64,000 nucleotides of DNA from Vibrio sinaloensis (GCF_000808535.1 NZ_JWLV01000034.1:310001-374000), one strand, 5' to 3'. Positions 1 through 9,137 are shown, counted from the first letter of the stretch. Made by a program: numbers and translations. The notes: generated by a model not told the origin, from the sequence alone.

Positions 1-1637
1 AGTAACGTTTCCATGAAATCGGCAGGGACTAGCGCTATCATCTCTTTTGCCGTTTCAAGGGTCATAGGTGCACTCAAGAGCGCCAGCTTATCAGGCGCGG
101 CGAGCATAAAGATCGCTTTAGCTTGTTCAGGCAGTTGACCAGCCACAAGCAGATCAAGTAGCTGATTCTCAGCCAGCAACTTGTACAACGCTGGAGCAGA
201 AAGCGTACCCAGCACAATATACGCTGCGGTAACAGGAAGCCCCATACCGAGTACCAATGAAGCAAGTGCAATCAACACGATCATGGTAAACAAATCACCA
301 TTCGCCCAGCCATCAATCATAAGCGAGAAGGTGTTTCCGATCCCCGTGGTACTGATAACGTTAATGACCAAGCCAATTCCCACCAGTAACACCGCCGTCG
401 TTGCCATGTTTTTCGCCCCTTGGGAAAGCGCTTCAATGATCGCTCTAGGACCCATTTTGTGATTTTTGGAAAACCACGACGCGACAACCACTGAAATGAT
501 AGACAGGCCAGCTGCATAGGTGGGCGTGAAGCCTTGCACCAACAAGGTAACTAACACAGCCAATGGAATCAGATTGTGCCAACCGGAAATCAGCACCTTA
601 AACAGAGACTCATCGCTCGTCGTTACTTTTTGTACCCCGCTGCGCTTTGCTTCGATACGGACAAAAAACGCTACGGATAGAAAGTAAATCAGCGCAGGAA
701 TAAACGACACCGCGATGATGTCGACATAAGGAATCTGCGTGTAAGAGGCCATAATGAAGGCACCCGCCCCCATAACAGGAGGCATCAGTTGCCCACCAGT
801 GGATGCAGCGGCTTCAACCCCTGCAGCAAATCGAGATGGAAAGCCCGCTTTTTGCATTAAAGGGATACTAATAACGCCAGTAGACACTGTGTTCGCGACA
901 CTCGAGCCAGAGACAGACCCCATTAAACCAGAGCCGATCACGGCGATAAACCCAGGGCCACCAATGATTTTACCCGCGGCCGCGCGAGCAACATCAATAA
1001 TGTAATCGCCCACCCCAGAACGCACTAAGAAGGCGCCAAACAAGATGAACATGAAAACGAAGGTCCAGCTGATCCGAGAAATCGAGCCAAACATACCTTC
1101 AGAAGAGTAAAAGCTGCGGTACAGCAAAGTTTCAAGGCTTAAACCCGGGAAATGGAAAATGCCAGTTGCCCACTGTCCCCACACCACCACGTAGCTTAAA
1201 CACACCAAGATCAGCATGGGAATAAACCAACCCATGGTTCGGCGAATCAATTCGATAACAATAGCAATAGCAAGAATGGCAAAAAACCAATCACTGGCGA
1301 CAAACTTAACTCCTCGCTCATACAGCGCATCTTCCGCAAACGGGATGTACACCAGACAAGCAAGCGCCGCAATCGCAATCAGCACATCGACCCCAAGCGC
1401 GAACTTACTCTTTTTTAACGAAATATGTGCTGGGTACCACAGCGCACAAATCACAGCAAAACCCGCAAAGTGCGTTGCTGAAATCCATAACTCGGGTAAG
1501 GTCGACAAGGTATTGAACCAAATATGTAACAGCGATAGCACCACACCAAACGCGGTAATGACTTTGCCCACCCACGGAAAATCCGTTCGGGTAGGTAGCT
1601 CAAATTTTTGCAATTCCTCTTGCATCGAATCGCTCAT
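1..1637 (-). CDS. TRAP transporter fused permease (DctQ-DctM type), C-terminus beyond window
   Basis: This is the membrane permease of a TAXI-type TRAP transporter, which imports an unidentified, probably organic-acid substrate using an ion gradient. The reading frame is open from an ATG at 1637 down to the window edge, about 545 codons, so the 3' end is missing. The N-terminus is soluble and acidic. Many hydrophobic segments follow, with the glycine/serine-rich stretch GSGLMGSVSGSSVANTVSTG typical of DctM-like transport domains, and later the motif GMGLPVTAAYIVLG. The small DctQ-like and large DctM-like parts appear fused in one chain, as is usual for TAXI systems. It lies 91 bp downstream of the binding-protein gene on the same strand, so co-transcription is likely. 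The substrate cannot be read from sequence. Confidence 0.9.
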   Translation of the reverse strand, partial: MSDSMQEELQKFELPTRTDFPWVGKVITAFGVVLSLLHIWFNTLSTLPELWISATHFAGFAVICALWYPAHISLKKSKFALGVDVLIAIAALACLVYIPFAEDALYERGVKFVASDWFFAILAIAIVIELIRRTMGWFIPMLILVCLSYVVVWGQWATGIFHFPGLSLETLLYRSFYSSEGMFGSISRISWTFVFMFILFGAFLVRSGVGDYIIDVARAAAGKIIGGPGFIAVIGSGLMGSVSGSSVANTVSTGVISIPLMQKAGFPSRFAAGVEAAASTGGQLMPPVMGAGAFIMASYTQIPYVDIIAVSFIPALIYFLSVAFFVRIEAKRSGVQKVTTSDESLFKVLISGWHNLIPLAVLVTLLVQGFTPTYAAGLSIISVVVASWFSKNHKMGPRAIIEALSQGAKNMATTAVLLVGIGLVINVISTTGIGNTFSLMIDGWANGDLFTMIVLIALASLVLGMGLPVTAAYIVLGTLSAPALYKLLAENQLLDLLVAGQLPEQAKAIFMLAAPDKLALLSAPMTLETAKEMIALVPADFMETL

Positions 1638-1693
1638 AATCCACTCCAACGCACTCCAACTTCTCAGTAGAGCAAAACAAATAATAATTGAAG

Positions 1694-1717
1694 CGCGCAC
1701 CGCTCATCGGGTGCGCG
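1694..1717 (-). promoter_or_regulatory. Intra-operon stem-loop between binding protein and permease genes
   Basis: A perfect 8-bp GC-rich inverted repeat, CGCGCACC and GGTGCGCG with an 8-nt loop, lies between the stop of the binding-protein gene and the start of the permease gene. On the minus strand only a loose TA-rich tract follows it, so it is a weak terminator at best. Such hairpins often stabilise the upstream message and lower expression of the membrane component relative to the periplasmic protein; that role here is inference. Confidence 0.45.
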
Positions 1718-1728
1718 TTATCAGGTGA

Positions 1729-2739
1729 TCAGTTGATCAATAGTTCAGACGGGATCTCGACACCCACTTCTTTGTAGTAACGAGCAGCTCCCGGATGAAG
1801 AGGAAGTGGCAAACCCGCGATCGCTTTTTCAATCGCCATCGCTTTTGTTGCTTTGTGAATGCCTTGTAGGAATGGTAGGTTTTCGTAAATCGTTTTGGTT
1901 AGTTGGTAAACATCTTCTTCAGAAATGTCTTGTCGAACCGCTAAGAAGTTAGGTTGAGCAATGGTTGTGATCGGCTTGTCGACACCTGGGTAGGTGTTGG
2001 CTGGGATTTCATATTTCGTCCAAAGATTGTATTTGCCATTCGCCATTTTGATCTGCTGATCGGTAAACGACAGGATTTGGATATCATCACCCAGTGCGGC
2101 AAATGCTTGAGTTACCGCACCGACAGGAACACCCGCTGGCGTGTTCATGCCATCAATGGTGCCATTTTGCAGTGCACTCGCACTACCGCCATAGCCCATG
2201 TACGCAAGATTAAACTTGTCTGGGTCGACCTCTAAGCCTTTCATAATTTGACGACCAGAATTCTCTGTTCCTGAGTTCTTCTTACCGATGGAAAACTTCT
2301 TGCCATCTAGATTGTTCAGATCGCTTACCGTCCCACTTTCCACAAGGTCTGAACGGACAATGAAGTGCTCAACGTTTTGCCAAAGCATAGACACAGAGCG
2401 TAGCCCTTCTTGGCGACCACTTTTCTCGTAAGGACCTTGACCAGACCAAGCCCAAGCGCCGTACAACCCCTGAAGGATGGCAAATTGCGCTTCGTTTTCA
2501 TTCAGCAGCTTAACGTTCTCACCAGATCCCGCTGAGCTGATCGCTGACAAAGAGAAGTGATGCTTAGGTGCCAGTTTCACTTTGCTCAAGGTCGCCAAAG
2601 CAACCCCCACTGGATAATACGTTCCCCCTGTCGATGCCGTTGCAAGGATGTAGCTGCGATCTTCTGCTACCGCATTCGATACCAAACCAAAAGAAGCCAT
2701 CGCGACCGCTAGGGTTTTCACCAGTTTGTTGTATTTCAT
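1729..2739 (-). CDS. TAXI family TRAP transporter substrate-binding protein
   Basis: This is the periplasmic solute receptor of the adjacent TRAP transporter. The 336-residue protein starts with a typical signal peptide (KYNKLVKTLAVAMASFGLVSNAVA, cut near AVA-ED). Next comes SYILATASTGGTYYPVGVALA, the hallmark start of TAXI receptors. The internal DGMNTPAGVPVGAV and the C-terminal HPGAARYYKEVG stretch also fit the family. The ATG at 2739 is preferred because GGAG lies 8 nt upstream; an in-frame start nine codons earlier lacks a comparable site. It is the first gene after the sigma-54 promoter at 2798-2812, so expression should depend on the DctB/DctD-like pair encoded just upstream. The ligand is unknown; TAXI receptors often bind glutamate or C4/C5 dicarboxylates. 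Confidence 0.93.
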   Translation of the reverse strand: MKYNKLVKTLAVAMASFGLVSNAVAEDRSYILATASTGGTYYPVGVALATLSKVKLAPKHHFSLSAISSAGSGENVKLLNENEAQFAILQGLYGAWAWSGQGPYEKSGRQEGLRSVSMLWQNVEHFIVRSDLVESGTVSDLNNLDGKKFSIGKKNSGTENSGRQIMKGLEVDPDKFNLAYMGYGGSASALQNGTIDGMNTPAGVPVGAVTQAFAALGDDIQILSFTDQQIKMANGKYNLWTKYEIPANTYPGVDKPITTIAQPNFLAVRQDISEEDVYQLTKTIYENLPFLQGIHKATKAMAIEKAIAGLPLPLHPGAARYYKEVGVEIPSELLIN

Positions 2740-2797
2740 CTTTACTCTCCATGTAGAGTTGTTCACGTTATTATTTTGTTAAATCAAATCTGTAAGA

Positions 2798-2812
2798 GCA
2801 AAAGCGGTGCCA
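2798..2812 (-). promoter_or_regulatory. Sigma-54 (RpoN) promoter of the TRAP operon
   Basis: Read on the minus strand the sequence is TGGCAC, five bases, TTGC, an exact match to the -24/-12 consensus. It lies 59-73 bp upstream of the receptor ATG, predicting transcription from about 2787. Placement next to an NtrC-type activator gene with a GAFTGA loop strongly supports it. Confidence 0.88.
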
Positions 2813-2861
2813 AATCATAAGTTATTGAATTATTTAGATAGAAACTCATATGGTGACGTAA

Positions 2862-2881
2862 ATGAGCAAAATCTTGCTCAT
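2862..2881. promoter_or_regulatory. Upstream dyad 1, putative DctD-like activator site
   Basis: The 20-bp near-perfect palindrome ATGAGCAAAATCTTGCTCAT, extendable by one base pair on each side, is centred about 85 bp upstream of the predicted sigma-54 start. It is the best conserved of three similar dyads in this gap. The position and spacing fit an enhancer-type site for the NtrC-family regulator encoded at 3043-4401. Confidence 0.7.
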
Positions 2882-2895
2882 TTGCAAAGAGGGCG

Positions 2896-2915
2896 ATGAG
2901 CAAAAAATGGCTCAT
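2896..2915. promoter_or_regulatory. Upstream dyad 2, putative DctD-like activator site
   Basis: This 20-bp dyad has half-sites ATGAGC and GCTCAT and the same 20-bp span as dyad 1. Its centre is 34 bp from that of dyad 1, about three helical turns, so the two would face the same side of the DNA. This suits cooperative binding by an NtrC-type activator. Confidence 0.65.
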
Positions 2916-3005
2916 TTCACAGGGTCATATTGGCCATATACCCCTTGTTAATGACTCAAAAGTTAAAGAAATGTGATCATTCAAACAAACCGCAGCAAAT
3001 TTGTG

Positions 3006-3025
3006 GTGAGCAAAATTTTGCTTAT
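3006..3025. promoter_or_regulatory. Upstream dyad 3, weaker copy of the activator site
   Basis: A third 20-bp copy, with half-sites GTGAGC and GCTTAT around AAAATTTT, lies just past the stop codon of the regulator gene. It matches dyads 1 and 2 less well. It could be an auxiliary enhancer about 230 bp from the promoter. Confidence 0.5.
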
Positions 3026-3042
3026 CCCGCCACAAATTTGTC

Positions 3043-4401
3043 TCAATCGCCACTCACATAGTCACTGCGATTCAAAGCATAGCGCGCCATTTTTTGGTTG
3101 AGCGTGCGCCGTGGAAGATCCAGCTCTTGCATCACTTGGGTAATTTTGCCGTTGTGACGTACCAGCGCATCATGAATCACTTTACGTTCAAAGCTCTGGA
3201 CCTGAATCGCTAACGGAATTCCGGCGTTGGAGGTTTCGCTTAAAGTATTCGGTCGAGAAGAGAGAATCTCACCCACCGTGACCGATTCATCGAGTGCAAA
3301 CCGGATCGCGACATTGCGCAGTTCACGAACATTGCCAGGCCACGAGTAGGTCAATAGGGCTTGCCTGTCTGCTTCACTGGCTAAACGCGTATTCTGATTG
3401 GCTTGATGGGAAAAGTGCTCAAACAGCAGCAAGGCGTCATCTTCGCGTTCGCAAAGGGGCGGAAGATAAAGCTGAGCGACGTTCAGTCGATAGTAAAGAT
3501 CTTGGCGAAAATCAGGATGGTTCATCAGATCGTGTTTGGCGGCGGCCACAACGCGCAAATCGACTGAGATTGGCTGATTGCCTCCCACTCGCTCAACCAT
3601 ATGGTCTTGCAAAGAGCGCAATACTTTCACTTGCATCGCGAGCGGCATACTCTCGATTTCATCAAAAAACAGGGTCCCTTTGTTGGCATACTCCAGCTTT
3701 CCAACGCGACGTTTGGTCGCTCCTGTAAACGCCCCTGCCTCATGACCAAACAGCTCGCTCTCAAATAGGTTTTCTGGAATCGCTCCGCAATTGAGGGGAA
3801 CGAAAGGATGACTCTGCCGGCGACTGAACTGATGCAAACATGTCGCAACCAACTCCTTACCACATCCCGTATCGCCGTATATGATCACATTGGTATCGAT
3901 GGTCGCCACTTTGGCGATTTGCTCCCGTAGATCACACATCACCTGACTACGACCAATGATGATTTCTTCAATCCCGTCGACGCTCTCAAGATAAGAGCGT
4001 CTATCTTCTCGCTCTTTGCCGTGTTGATAGTGGGCAGCCGCGGCTAACACGGTATCGGACAAACGCTGAGGATCAAACGGCTTTTCTATAAAGTCATAAG
4101 CGCCCATTTGCAGCGCTTTCACCGCCATATCCACATCACCATGGCCGGTAATCAATATCACGGGAATAGTTGGAAATCGCTGCTTAACTTGGCTCAGCAG
4201 ATCGACGCCATCTATGCCGGGCAGTCTTACATCACTGACGATTACGTCAAATTCACTGTGCTGGAGCGAGGCCATCAACTGCTCACCATCATCAAAAGGG
4301 CTCACTTCAAACCCAGCGAGCTGCAGCCACTGACTGGTCGCTTGACGAACAATGGCGTCATCTTCCACCAGTGCGACACATGCTTCCATAACTTCTTCCA
4401 T
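3043..4401 (-). CDS. dctD: DctD-like sigma-54-dependent response regulator
   Basis: This cytoplasmic NtrC-family activator (452 residues) should switch on the sigma-54 promoter of the TRAP operon when phosphorylated by the divergent sensor kinase. It has an N-terminal receiver domain (VALVEDD, phospho-acceptor Asp in VIVSDVRLPG, Lys in EKPFD). A central AAA+ domain follows, with Walker A GDTGCGKE, the sigma-54 contact loop GAFTGA and Walker B TLFFDEIE, then a C-terminal Fis-type helix-turn-helix ending RRTLNQKMARYAL. The ATG at 4401 was chosen because GGAGGA lies nine bases upstream and the receiver domain begins right after it; the frame stays open further upstream without a ribosome site. 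The name reflects family membership, and the true signal may differ from C4-dicarboxylates. Confidence 0.9.
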   Translation of the reverse strand: MEEVMEACVALVEDDAIVRQATSQWLQLAGFEVSPFDDGEQLMASLQHSEFDVIVSDVRLPGIDGVDLLSQVKQRFPTIPVILITGHGDVDMAVKALQMGAYDFIEKPFDPQRLSDTVLAAAAHYQHGKEREDRRSYLESVDGIEEIIIGRSQVMCDLREQIAKVATIDTNVIIYGDTGCGKELVATCLHQFSRRQSHPFVPLNCGAIPENLFESELFGHEAGAFTGATKRRVGKLEYANKGTLFFDEIESMPLAMQVKVLRSLQDHMVERVGGNQPISVDLRVVAAAKHDLMNHPDFRQDLYYRLNVAQLYLPPLCEREDDALLLFEHFSHQANQNTRLASEADRQALLTYSWPGNVRELRNVAIRFALDESVTVGEILSSRPNTLSETSNAGIPLAIQVQSFERKVIHDALVRHNGKITQVMQELDLPRRTLNQKMARYALNRSDYVSGD

Positions 4402-4455
4402 ACGATGTATTCCTCCTTCGGCAACGGTATGAGAAAAAGTCAACAACGGAAAGGA

Positions 4456-4511
4456 GCTAGCTCCCAATTTTCATCTACAAGTTCTTAACAAAAAATTGGG
4501 AATTTGCTAGC
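4456..4511. repeat. Bipartite inverted repeat in the dctD-dctB divergent region
   Basis: Two nested inverted repeats share one centre between the divergent genes: outer GCTAG/CTAGC (4456-4460 and 4507-4511) and inner CCCAATTTT/AAAATTGGG (4463-4471 and 4492-4500). The arms are slightly offset in spacing. It could be an operator for autoregulation or a local stem; no known factor is recognised. Confidence 0.4.
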
Positions 4512-4564
4512 GTGTTGACGGTAACACCAATGAGAAGCCCATCCGTTTGAGTTAGGAAACGCCA

Positions 4565-6631
4565 ATGAGTAGAGGTCATCGTTATTGGCTATTGATTCTC
4601 GTGATCTCGGCCATCAGCGCCATTCAGATCGCCAGCAGAGAGATCGCCACTCAATGGAGCTTAAGCGCAATTCAAAGCCAAACCGAGCAGCGCTTGCTCG
4701 ACTACATCGGTGATGCTCGCCGCTCGTTGCAACGTTTCTACCATTTGCCTTACCTTGTGACTAACGACTCGCAAAGCCTCGACTACCTCAAAGGCAACCT
4801 AACATTACAACCTGATATCGAAGAGCAACTGGCCAAGCTCGACAAAGCCGCCAATACGCTCGGTTGGTCGATTCTCTCATCTAGCGGGGATGTGTTGGCA
4901 TCAAGCTCAAAGCAATACCAACTCCCCCCCACAGATATCGAATCCATTGTTAAGCAAATCCATAGACAGCGTGAAGGCGTGGCGGTCGTCACCAAAAACA
5001 AGGGAACCTTTGCTGAGTATTTCCTCGCCGCACCGATGTACTTGGGGCTCGATATTGCTGGCATTGTCGTCGTCCAGATCGATCTGAGCTTACTCACCGA
5101 ACAGTGGCTTACCAGTGAAGAAATCATTTTGGCAGAGAAACCCAACAGCCACGTTTTTCTCTCTAGTAGCAAGACTTTCACCGCTGACTGGTTTAATGAT
5201 GCGTTCGACAAACAACAAATGAGCGAGCCAACCACTTTGTTCGATGACACACGTTTTTCAATTTGGCCGCTCGGTAAAACGCGTTACCTCGCGCAATCTG
5301 TCTTGCTAGACGATCTGCAATGGGAGCTCACCTATCTCACCCCAATCAGTACAATGGAAAACAATGTTGCCTGGTTAAGCTGGAGCATTGCCGCGGCTTG
5401 TGTGGTGGTCTGTTTACTACTCATCATTCGCTATCAGAAGCATCAAAAAGCCTTGAGCCAAGTGAGAATTCAGAAATTATTAGTCGAGTCTGAAAAGCGG
5501 CTCAATGCCATGATCAACAAAACCCACGTAGGGATCCTATTAGTCAATAAAGACGGCTTGATCACCGACATTAACTCGATGGCAAAACGCTACTTTAACC
5601 TCGCCGATTCCATGATTGGTTCAGTGGATGCTTGGCAGCTGTTCGATACGGGAAATCCAAACTCAACCACACTTAGGTTGCTCAAAAACCTTTCCCAACA
5701 TCGAGAAGTCGCTGAATTGAGTAGCGTCGAAACCTTCGCCCGACGCAGTGATGGCAGTCATTTCCCGGTCCTATTTTCAATCAGCCAGTTCCGCTGGGAT
5801 GCACACTCCTACTACTTATGTACCATCATGGACATCAGTAAACGTAAGAAGGCGGAAATCGCATTGGAATCGGCAAACCGACTGCTGCAACAACGAGTTG
5901 AAGAGCGAAGCCAAGCGCTAGAGGAAGCGCAGAAGGAGCTTATCGAAACCAGTAAATTGGCAGCATTAGGTCGAATGTCGAGCGCGATTACTCATGAGAT
6001 CAACCAGCCGCTGACAGGATTGAGAACGCTATTATCCAGTAATCAACTGCTTATCGAACGGGGTGAAACGAAACTCGCCCAAGCCAATTTAGAACTGGTC
6101 AACACCCTAATTGATCGGATGGCTAACATGACCTCTCAGTTGAAATCCTTTGCCTTTCAGAAGCTGGAAAAGCCTGAACCCGTCTCTCTAACCTTGGCCC
6201 TAGAAGAAGTACTGCGGCTAGAGCAAGACGCCCTCAAATCAATCGATGTTCGAGTGCGGGTGGCGCAAGATGTGGACTGGGTGTTGGGAGAAGAGGTACG
6301 CCTGCGTCAAGTGCTAGGTAACCTGATTCGCAACGCGATTGATGCGCTCAAAGGTCGCGCTAATCCAACCATTAGCATCAACGCCAAGCGCATCGGTGAT
6401 AAGGTCACTCTCGATGTTTCCGATAATGGCTGCGGCATTGACCCTGACCAACTGGGCTCCATCTTTGAACCATTCCAAACCAATAAAAAAATTGGCGAAG
6501 GTCTTGGCTTGGGTCTTGCCATCACCGCCAATAATGTCAGAGACATGCGAGGCACCATTCACGCCTCGCTCAACACGGAGTCAGGGATGACATTCACGCT
6601 GACGTTAGACAGTTGTACAAACGGACGCTAA
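4565..6631 (+). CDS. dctB: DctB-like membrane sensor histidine kinase with PAS domain
   Basis: This inner-membrane kinase (688 residues) should phosphorylate the divergently encoded DctD-like regulator. There is a transmembrane segment near residues 8-24, then a periplasmic Cache-like sensor of about 250 residues. A second membrane helix follows near 275-290, with a cytoplasmic PAS domain around 310-430. After a coiled coil comes the His box SSAITHEINQPLTG, whose NQPL is typical of the DctB group. The ATPase domain contains NLIRNAIDAL (N box), VSDNGCGI (G1) and GEGLGLGLAI (G2). AGGAAA lies a few bases before the ATG. The sensed ligand is probably the TRAP substrate; this is inference from the neighbourhood. 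Confidence 0.9.
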   Translation: MSRGHRYWLLILVISAISAIQIASREIATQWSLSAIQSQTEQRLLDYIGDARRSLQRFYHLPYLVTNDSQSLDYLKGNLTLQPDIEEQLAKLDKAANTLGWSILSSSGDVLASSSKQYQLPPTDIESIVKQIHRQREGVAVVTKNKGTFAEYFLAAPMYLGLDIAGIVVVQIDLSLLTEQWLTSEEIILAEKPNSHVFLSSSKTFTADWFNDAFDKQQMSEPTTLFDDTRFSIWPLGKTRYLAQSVLLDDLQWELTYLTPISTMENNVAWLSWSIAAACVVVCLLLIIRYQKHQKALSQVRIQKLLVESEKRLNAMINKTHVGILLVNKDGLITDINSMAKRYFNLADSMIGSVDAWQLFDTGNPNSTTLRLLKNLSQHREVAELSSVETFARRSDGSHFPVLFSISQFRWDAHSYYLCTIMDISKRKKAEIALESANRLLQQRVEERSQALEEAQKELIETSKLAALGRMSSAITHEINQPLTGLRTLLSSNQLLIERGETKLAQANLELVNTLIDRMANMTSQLKSFAFQKLEKPEPVSLTLALEEVLRLEQDALKSIDVRVRVAQDVDWVLGEEVRLRQVLGNLIRNAIDALKGRANPTISINAKRIGDKVTLDVSDNGCGIDPDQLGSIFEPFQTNKKIGEGLGLGLAITANNVRDMRGTIHASLNTESGMTFTLTLDSCTNGR

Positions 6632-6877
6632 CAAACCTACCGCACTCTCCTTCACCATATCTTTTAGTCATCTCTCACAGCCCTCCTACCGAAGCAAATT
6701 GTGCCTAACACCATGAAAATTTACCGTATTTTATTCATTTTGCGCATTGTTTGATCAAATGCACCTTACTGATATGAAAACTTATGAACAGTGTGGTTTT
6801 ATGAACTCAGTCGCTCAAAGAAAACGGATCCTTGTTAAAGTTCGCGGTGACGTCAGAACAATAATATCGGATCAATA

Positions 6878-8497
6878 ATGAAACTAAGTAACCTAACAAT
6901 AAAATCCAAACTCGCATCGATTGTCTTATTGTCGGCAATTCTTATCGCGATGGCTTGCGCCTACAACCTACTGCAACAACGTGACTCCTCGATGCTGGAG
7001 CGCCAAGACAAACTTCAAGCGCAGGTCGAATCTGTGCTCAGTTTGACTCAGCATTACTACAATCAACGTCAAACCCTTGGAGACGAGACCGCTAAACAGC
7101 AAGCGCTCAAAGCGATTGAAGCCATCCGATACGATGGCAATAATTATTTCTGGATTGTTGACCAGCAAACACGTGTCGTTCAGCACCCGCTCAAACCTGA
7201 GTTGAATGGCCAAACAGCCAAAGACTTTACCGATGGGGCGGGCAAGCACCACTGGCAGGAAATGGTGGCCATTTCAAACAGGCCAGCGCAGAAAGGTTTC
7301 CTAGACTATCAATGGAAAAGCCCTCAAGGCGCGCTGAAAGATAAGATCTCTTACGTGCAACTTTTTCCTGAATGGGGGTGGGTTATTGGCTCTGGCATTC
7401 TGGTCTCTGACATTCAGGAGGCGTTTTACGCACTGGCAATCAAAGAGACCGTCGTAGCACTTATCCTCACTGGGCTTCTGTTCGCGATGGGTTACGTGAT
7501 TTCAAATAATATCCTTACCCCTCTAGAAAAACTCATCACCCACATGCACAACATCGCCGATGGTGATTTGCGAGGTCGTCTTAACCTTACACGTAAAGAT
7601 GAGTTAGGTGATATGGGTAAGCAAATGGACAAGATGCTCGATAAGCTTCAAACCACCCTCAGCACCGCCCATGACTCGGCGATTCAATCAAGTACCATGG
7701 CGAGTCAAATTGCTCAAGCCAGTGAAGAAGCTGCCACTAGCGTCAACTCTCAGCATAGCCAGCTAGAGTTGCTCTCAACCGCAATGACCGAGATGAGCGC
7801 AACAATTTCGGATGTTGCGACGAATGCTGAAAACACCTCAGAAAGTACAGGTAAAGTGGTCAACCACGTTCAAGTCAACGATGAAGCAATGAAGGTTACA
7901 TCAAAGTCGATTGCGCATGTTTCTGACAACATCTCTCTCGCCAATGATTTGGTTCGCGGTTTGCAGGCAGGGGTTAATGAAATCAGCAATGTGGTTGAAG
8001 TCATCCGTGACGTCTCTGAGCAAACCAACCTACTCGCACTCAATGCGGCGATTGAAGCGGCGCGTGCAGGTGAACAAGGCCGAGGTTTCGCCGTTGTCGC
8101 AGATGAAGTCCGCAATCTCGCGAGCCGCACGCAAAACTCGACCAATGAGGTTCAGCACACCATCGAGAAACTCACTGAACAAGCAAACAAAACCTTCGAA
8201 GCAATGCAAACAAGTAATGAAAATGTCGCTCAAAGCGTTGAATCGTCAGAAAATACTCGTAAGCAGTTAGATTTAATTGTGGTTGAAATGCAAAACGCCA
8301 ACGATATGGTGGCACAAATCGCCGCCGCCTCAGAACAGCAAAGCGCTGTTGCCACAGAGATGAATGAAAACGTGACAGGCATCCACCTCGCCGCAAACGA
8401 AGTGCTCCAAGCGTCACAATCGCTCGCACAAGATAGCCAAGCCATGGCCAACACCGCAGAACACCTCAATGATCAGCTGAAGTATTTTAAAGTTTAA
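6878..8497 (+). CDS. Methyl-accepting chemotaxis protein with single Cache sensor
   Basis: This transmembrane chemoreceptor (539 residues) signals through CheA/CheW. Residues 10-30 form the first membrane helix. A single-Cache (sCache_2-like) periplasmic domain spans about 45-180, with the typical [11 protein letters not shown] and [11 protein letters not shown] motifs. The second membrane helix is near 188-210. HAMP lies at about 212-265 ([13 protein letters not shown]), and the signalling hairpin has the near-invariant tip [19 protein letters not shown]. No C-terminal CheR-docking pentapeptide is visible. The 246 bp upstream show no promoter match I would defend. Nearness to the TRAP/DctBD genes suggests, but does not prove, chemotaxis to the same compound. 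Confidence 0.93.
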   Translation: MKLSNLTIKSKLASIVLLSAILIAMACAYNLLQQRDSSMLERQDKLQAQVESVLSLTQHYYNQRQTLGDETAKQQALKAIEAIRYDGNNYFWIVDQQTRVVQHPLKPELNGQTAKDFTDGAGKHHWQEMVAISNRPAQKGFLDYQWKSPQGALKDKISYVQLFPEWGWVIGSGILVSDIQEAFYALAIKETVVALILTGLLFAMGYVISNNILTPLEKLITHMHNIADGDLRGRLNLTRKDELGDMGKQMDKMLDKLQTTLSTAHDSAIQSSTMASQIAQASEEAATSVNSQHSQLELLSTAMTEMSATISDVATNAENTSESTGKVVNHVQVNDEAMKVTSKSIAHVSDNISLANDLVRGLQAGVNEISNVVEVIRDVSEQTNLLALNAAIEAARAGEQGRGFAVVADEVRNLASRTQNSTNEVQHTIEKLTEQANKTFEAMQTSNENVAQSVESSENTRKQLDLIVVEMQNANDMVAQIAAASEQQSAVATEMNENVTGIHLAANEVLQASQSLAQDSQAMANTAEHLNDQLKYFKV

Positions 8498-8522
8498 AAC
8501 GTTCCGGCTTGGGATTTGTATA

Positions 8523-8552
8523 GATACCGCCGCAATGGCGGTATCTTTATTT
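8523..8552 (+). terminator. Rho-independent terminator after the chemoreceptor gene
   Basis: The perfect 9-bp stem GATACCGCC/GGCGGTATC has loop GCAAT and is followed by TTTATTT, 25 bp past the stop codon. Confidence 0.9.
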
Positions 8553-8677
8553 ACCACTAACTTTAAGTCTCATGATTAGGATTTTGAATATTCTCCCTGT
8601 CACCAACCAAAACCACACAATTATCATGGTTTTTAAGGCGTATAATTTTGTTGGGAACTAGTAACAAGGAGGCAGTT

Positions 8678-9007
8678 ATGAATAAGTGTATTGTTCCTAT
8701 ACTACTGGGTTGCCTATCACTTTCTCTTTCCGTGGATGCGACAACAAAAGGAACTGGCCGAGCAGGTATGCAACAACCCCCTGTTTTTGAGGATATCGAT
8801 ACAAATATGGATGGGTTAATCTCTGCAGAGGAATTTACTGACTTTCAAAAGGCGCGACAGGAGCTTCGTCGATCTGAAGGGCGTCTACTAAGAAACTCAG
8901 CCAATAGTGACGGCATGTTTGAGCGAATTGACATCAACCAAGATGAATTTATTGATCTGGAGGAGTTTCAATCGCATAGAGGCTCGATGAGAGATTCAAA
9001 TCTATAA
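8678..9007 (+). CDS. Small secreted EF-hand calcium-binding protein
   Basis: This 109-residue protein has an N-terminal signal peptide (MNKCIVPILLGCLSLSLSVDA) and two EF-hand loops. Loop 1 reads DIDTNMDGLISAEEF and loop 2 DINQDEFIDLEEF; both keep the acidic ligands at positions 1, 3, 5 and 12, but loop 2 has Glu rather than Gly at position 6. It is probably periplasmic or secreted and binds calcium; no catalytic domain is present. The ATG at 8678 is favoured by the strong site AAGGAGG just upstream. It lies immediately outside the left end of the tRNA-Ser island, so it belongs to the chromosomal backbone. Confidence 0.85.
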   Translation: MNKCIVPILLGCLSLSLSVDATTKGTGRAGMQQPPVFEDIDTNMDGLISAEEFTDFQKARQELRRSEGRLLRNSANSDGMFERIDINQDEFIDLEEFQSHRGSMRDSNL

Positions 9008-9089
9008 GCTGATTGGTGTAGAGAGGACATTCGCAGTACCTCTACTTACACAACGCTTAATTGCTTTTATTCTCTTATGAGATCCAACG

Positions 9090-9118
9090 AAAAAGCCCCA
9101 GCATTTCTGCTGGGGCTT
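9090..9118 (-). terminator. Original tRNA-Ser terminator, displaced by the island
   Basis: The 11-bp stem AAGCCCCAGCA/TGCTGGGGCTT has loop TTTC and, read on the minus strand, runs into TTTTTCG. The first shared attachment base is just beyond it, so before integration it would have followed the tRNA-Ser 3' end directly. It is now about 32 kb from that tRNA. Confidence 0.85.
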
Positions 9119-9119
9119 A

Positions 9120-9137
9120 GAATGTGGCGGGAGTGAG
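9120..9137. other. attL, left attachment site of the tRNA-Ser island
   Basis: GAATGTGGCGGGAGTGAG repeats the tRNA-Ser 3' end and flank found at 41416-41434, with one base missing (GAATGTGGCGG-GAGTGAG against GAATGTGGCGGTGAGTGAG). Position next to a tRNA-type terminator, and the integrase beside the intact tRNA at the other end, support an attachment site. The gapped match leaves some doubt about the exact crossover. Confidence 0.72.

Noticed and set aside
3294..3728. 144-codon open frame opposite the DctD-like gene
   Set aside because: Antisense to a conserved AAA+ domain; residue composition is that of a reversed coding strand.
9120..9137. Possible second tRNA gene at the left end of the island
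   Set aside because: Only the terminal 18 bases resemble tRNA-Ser; no anticodon arm or acceptor 5' strand lies next to it. It is an attachment-site remnant.
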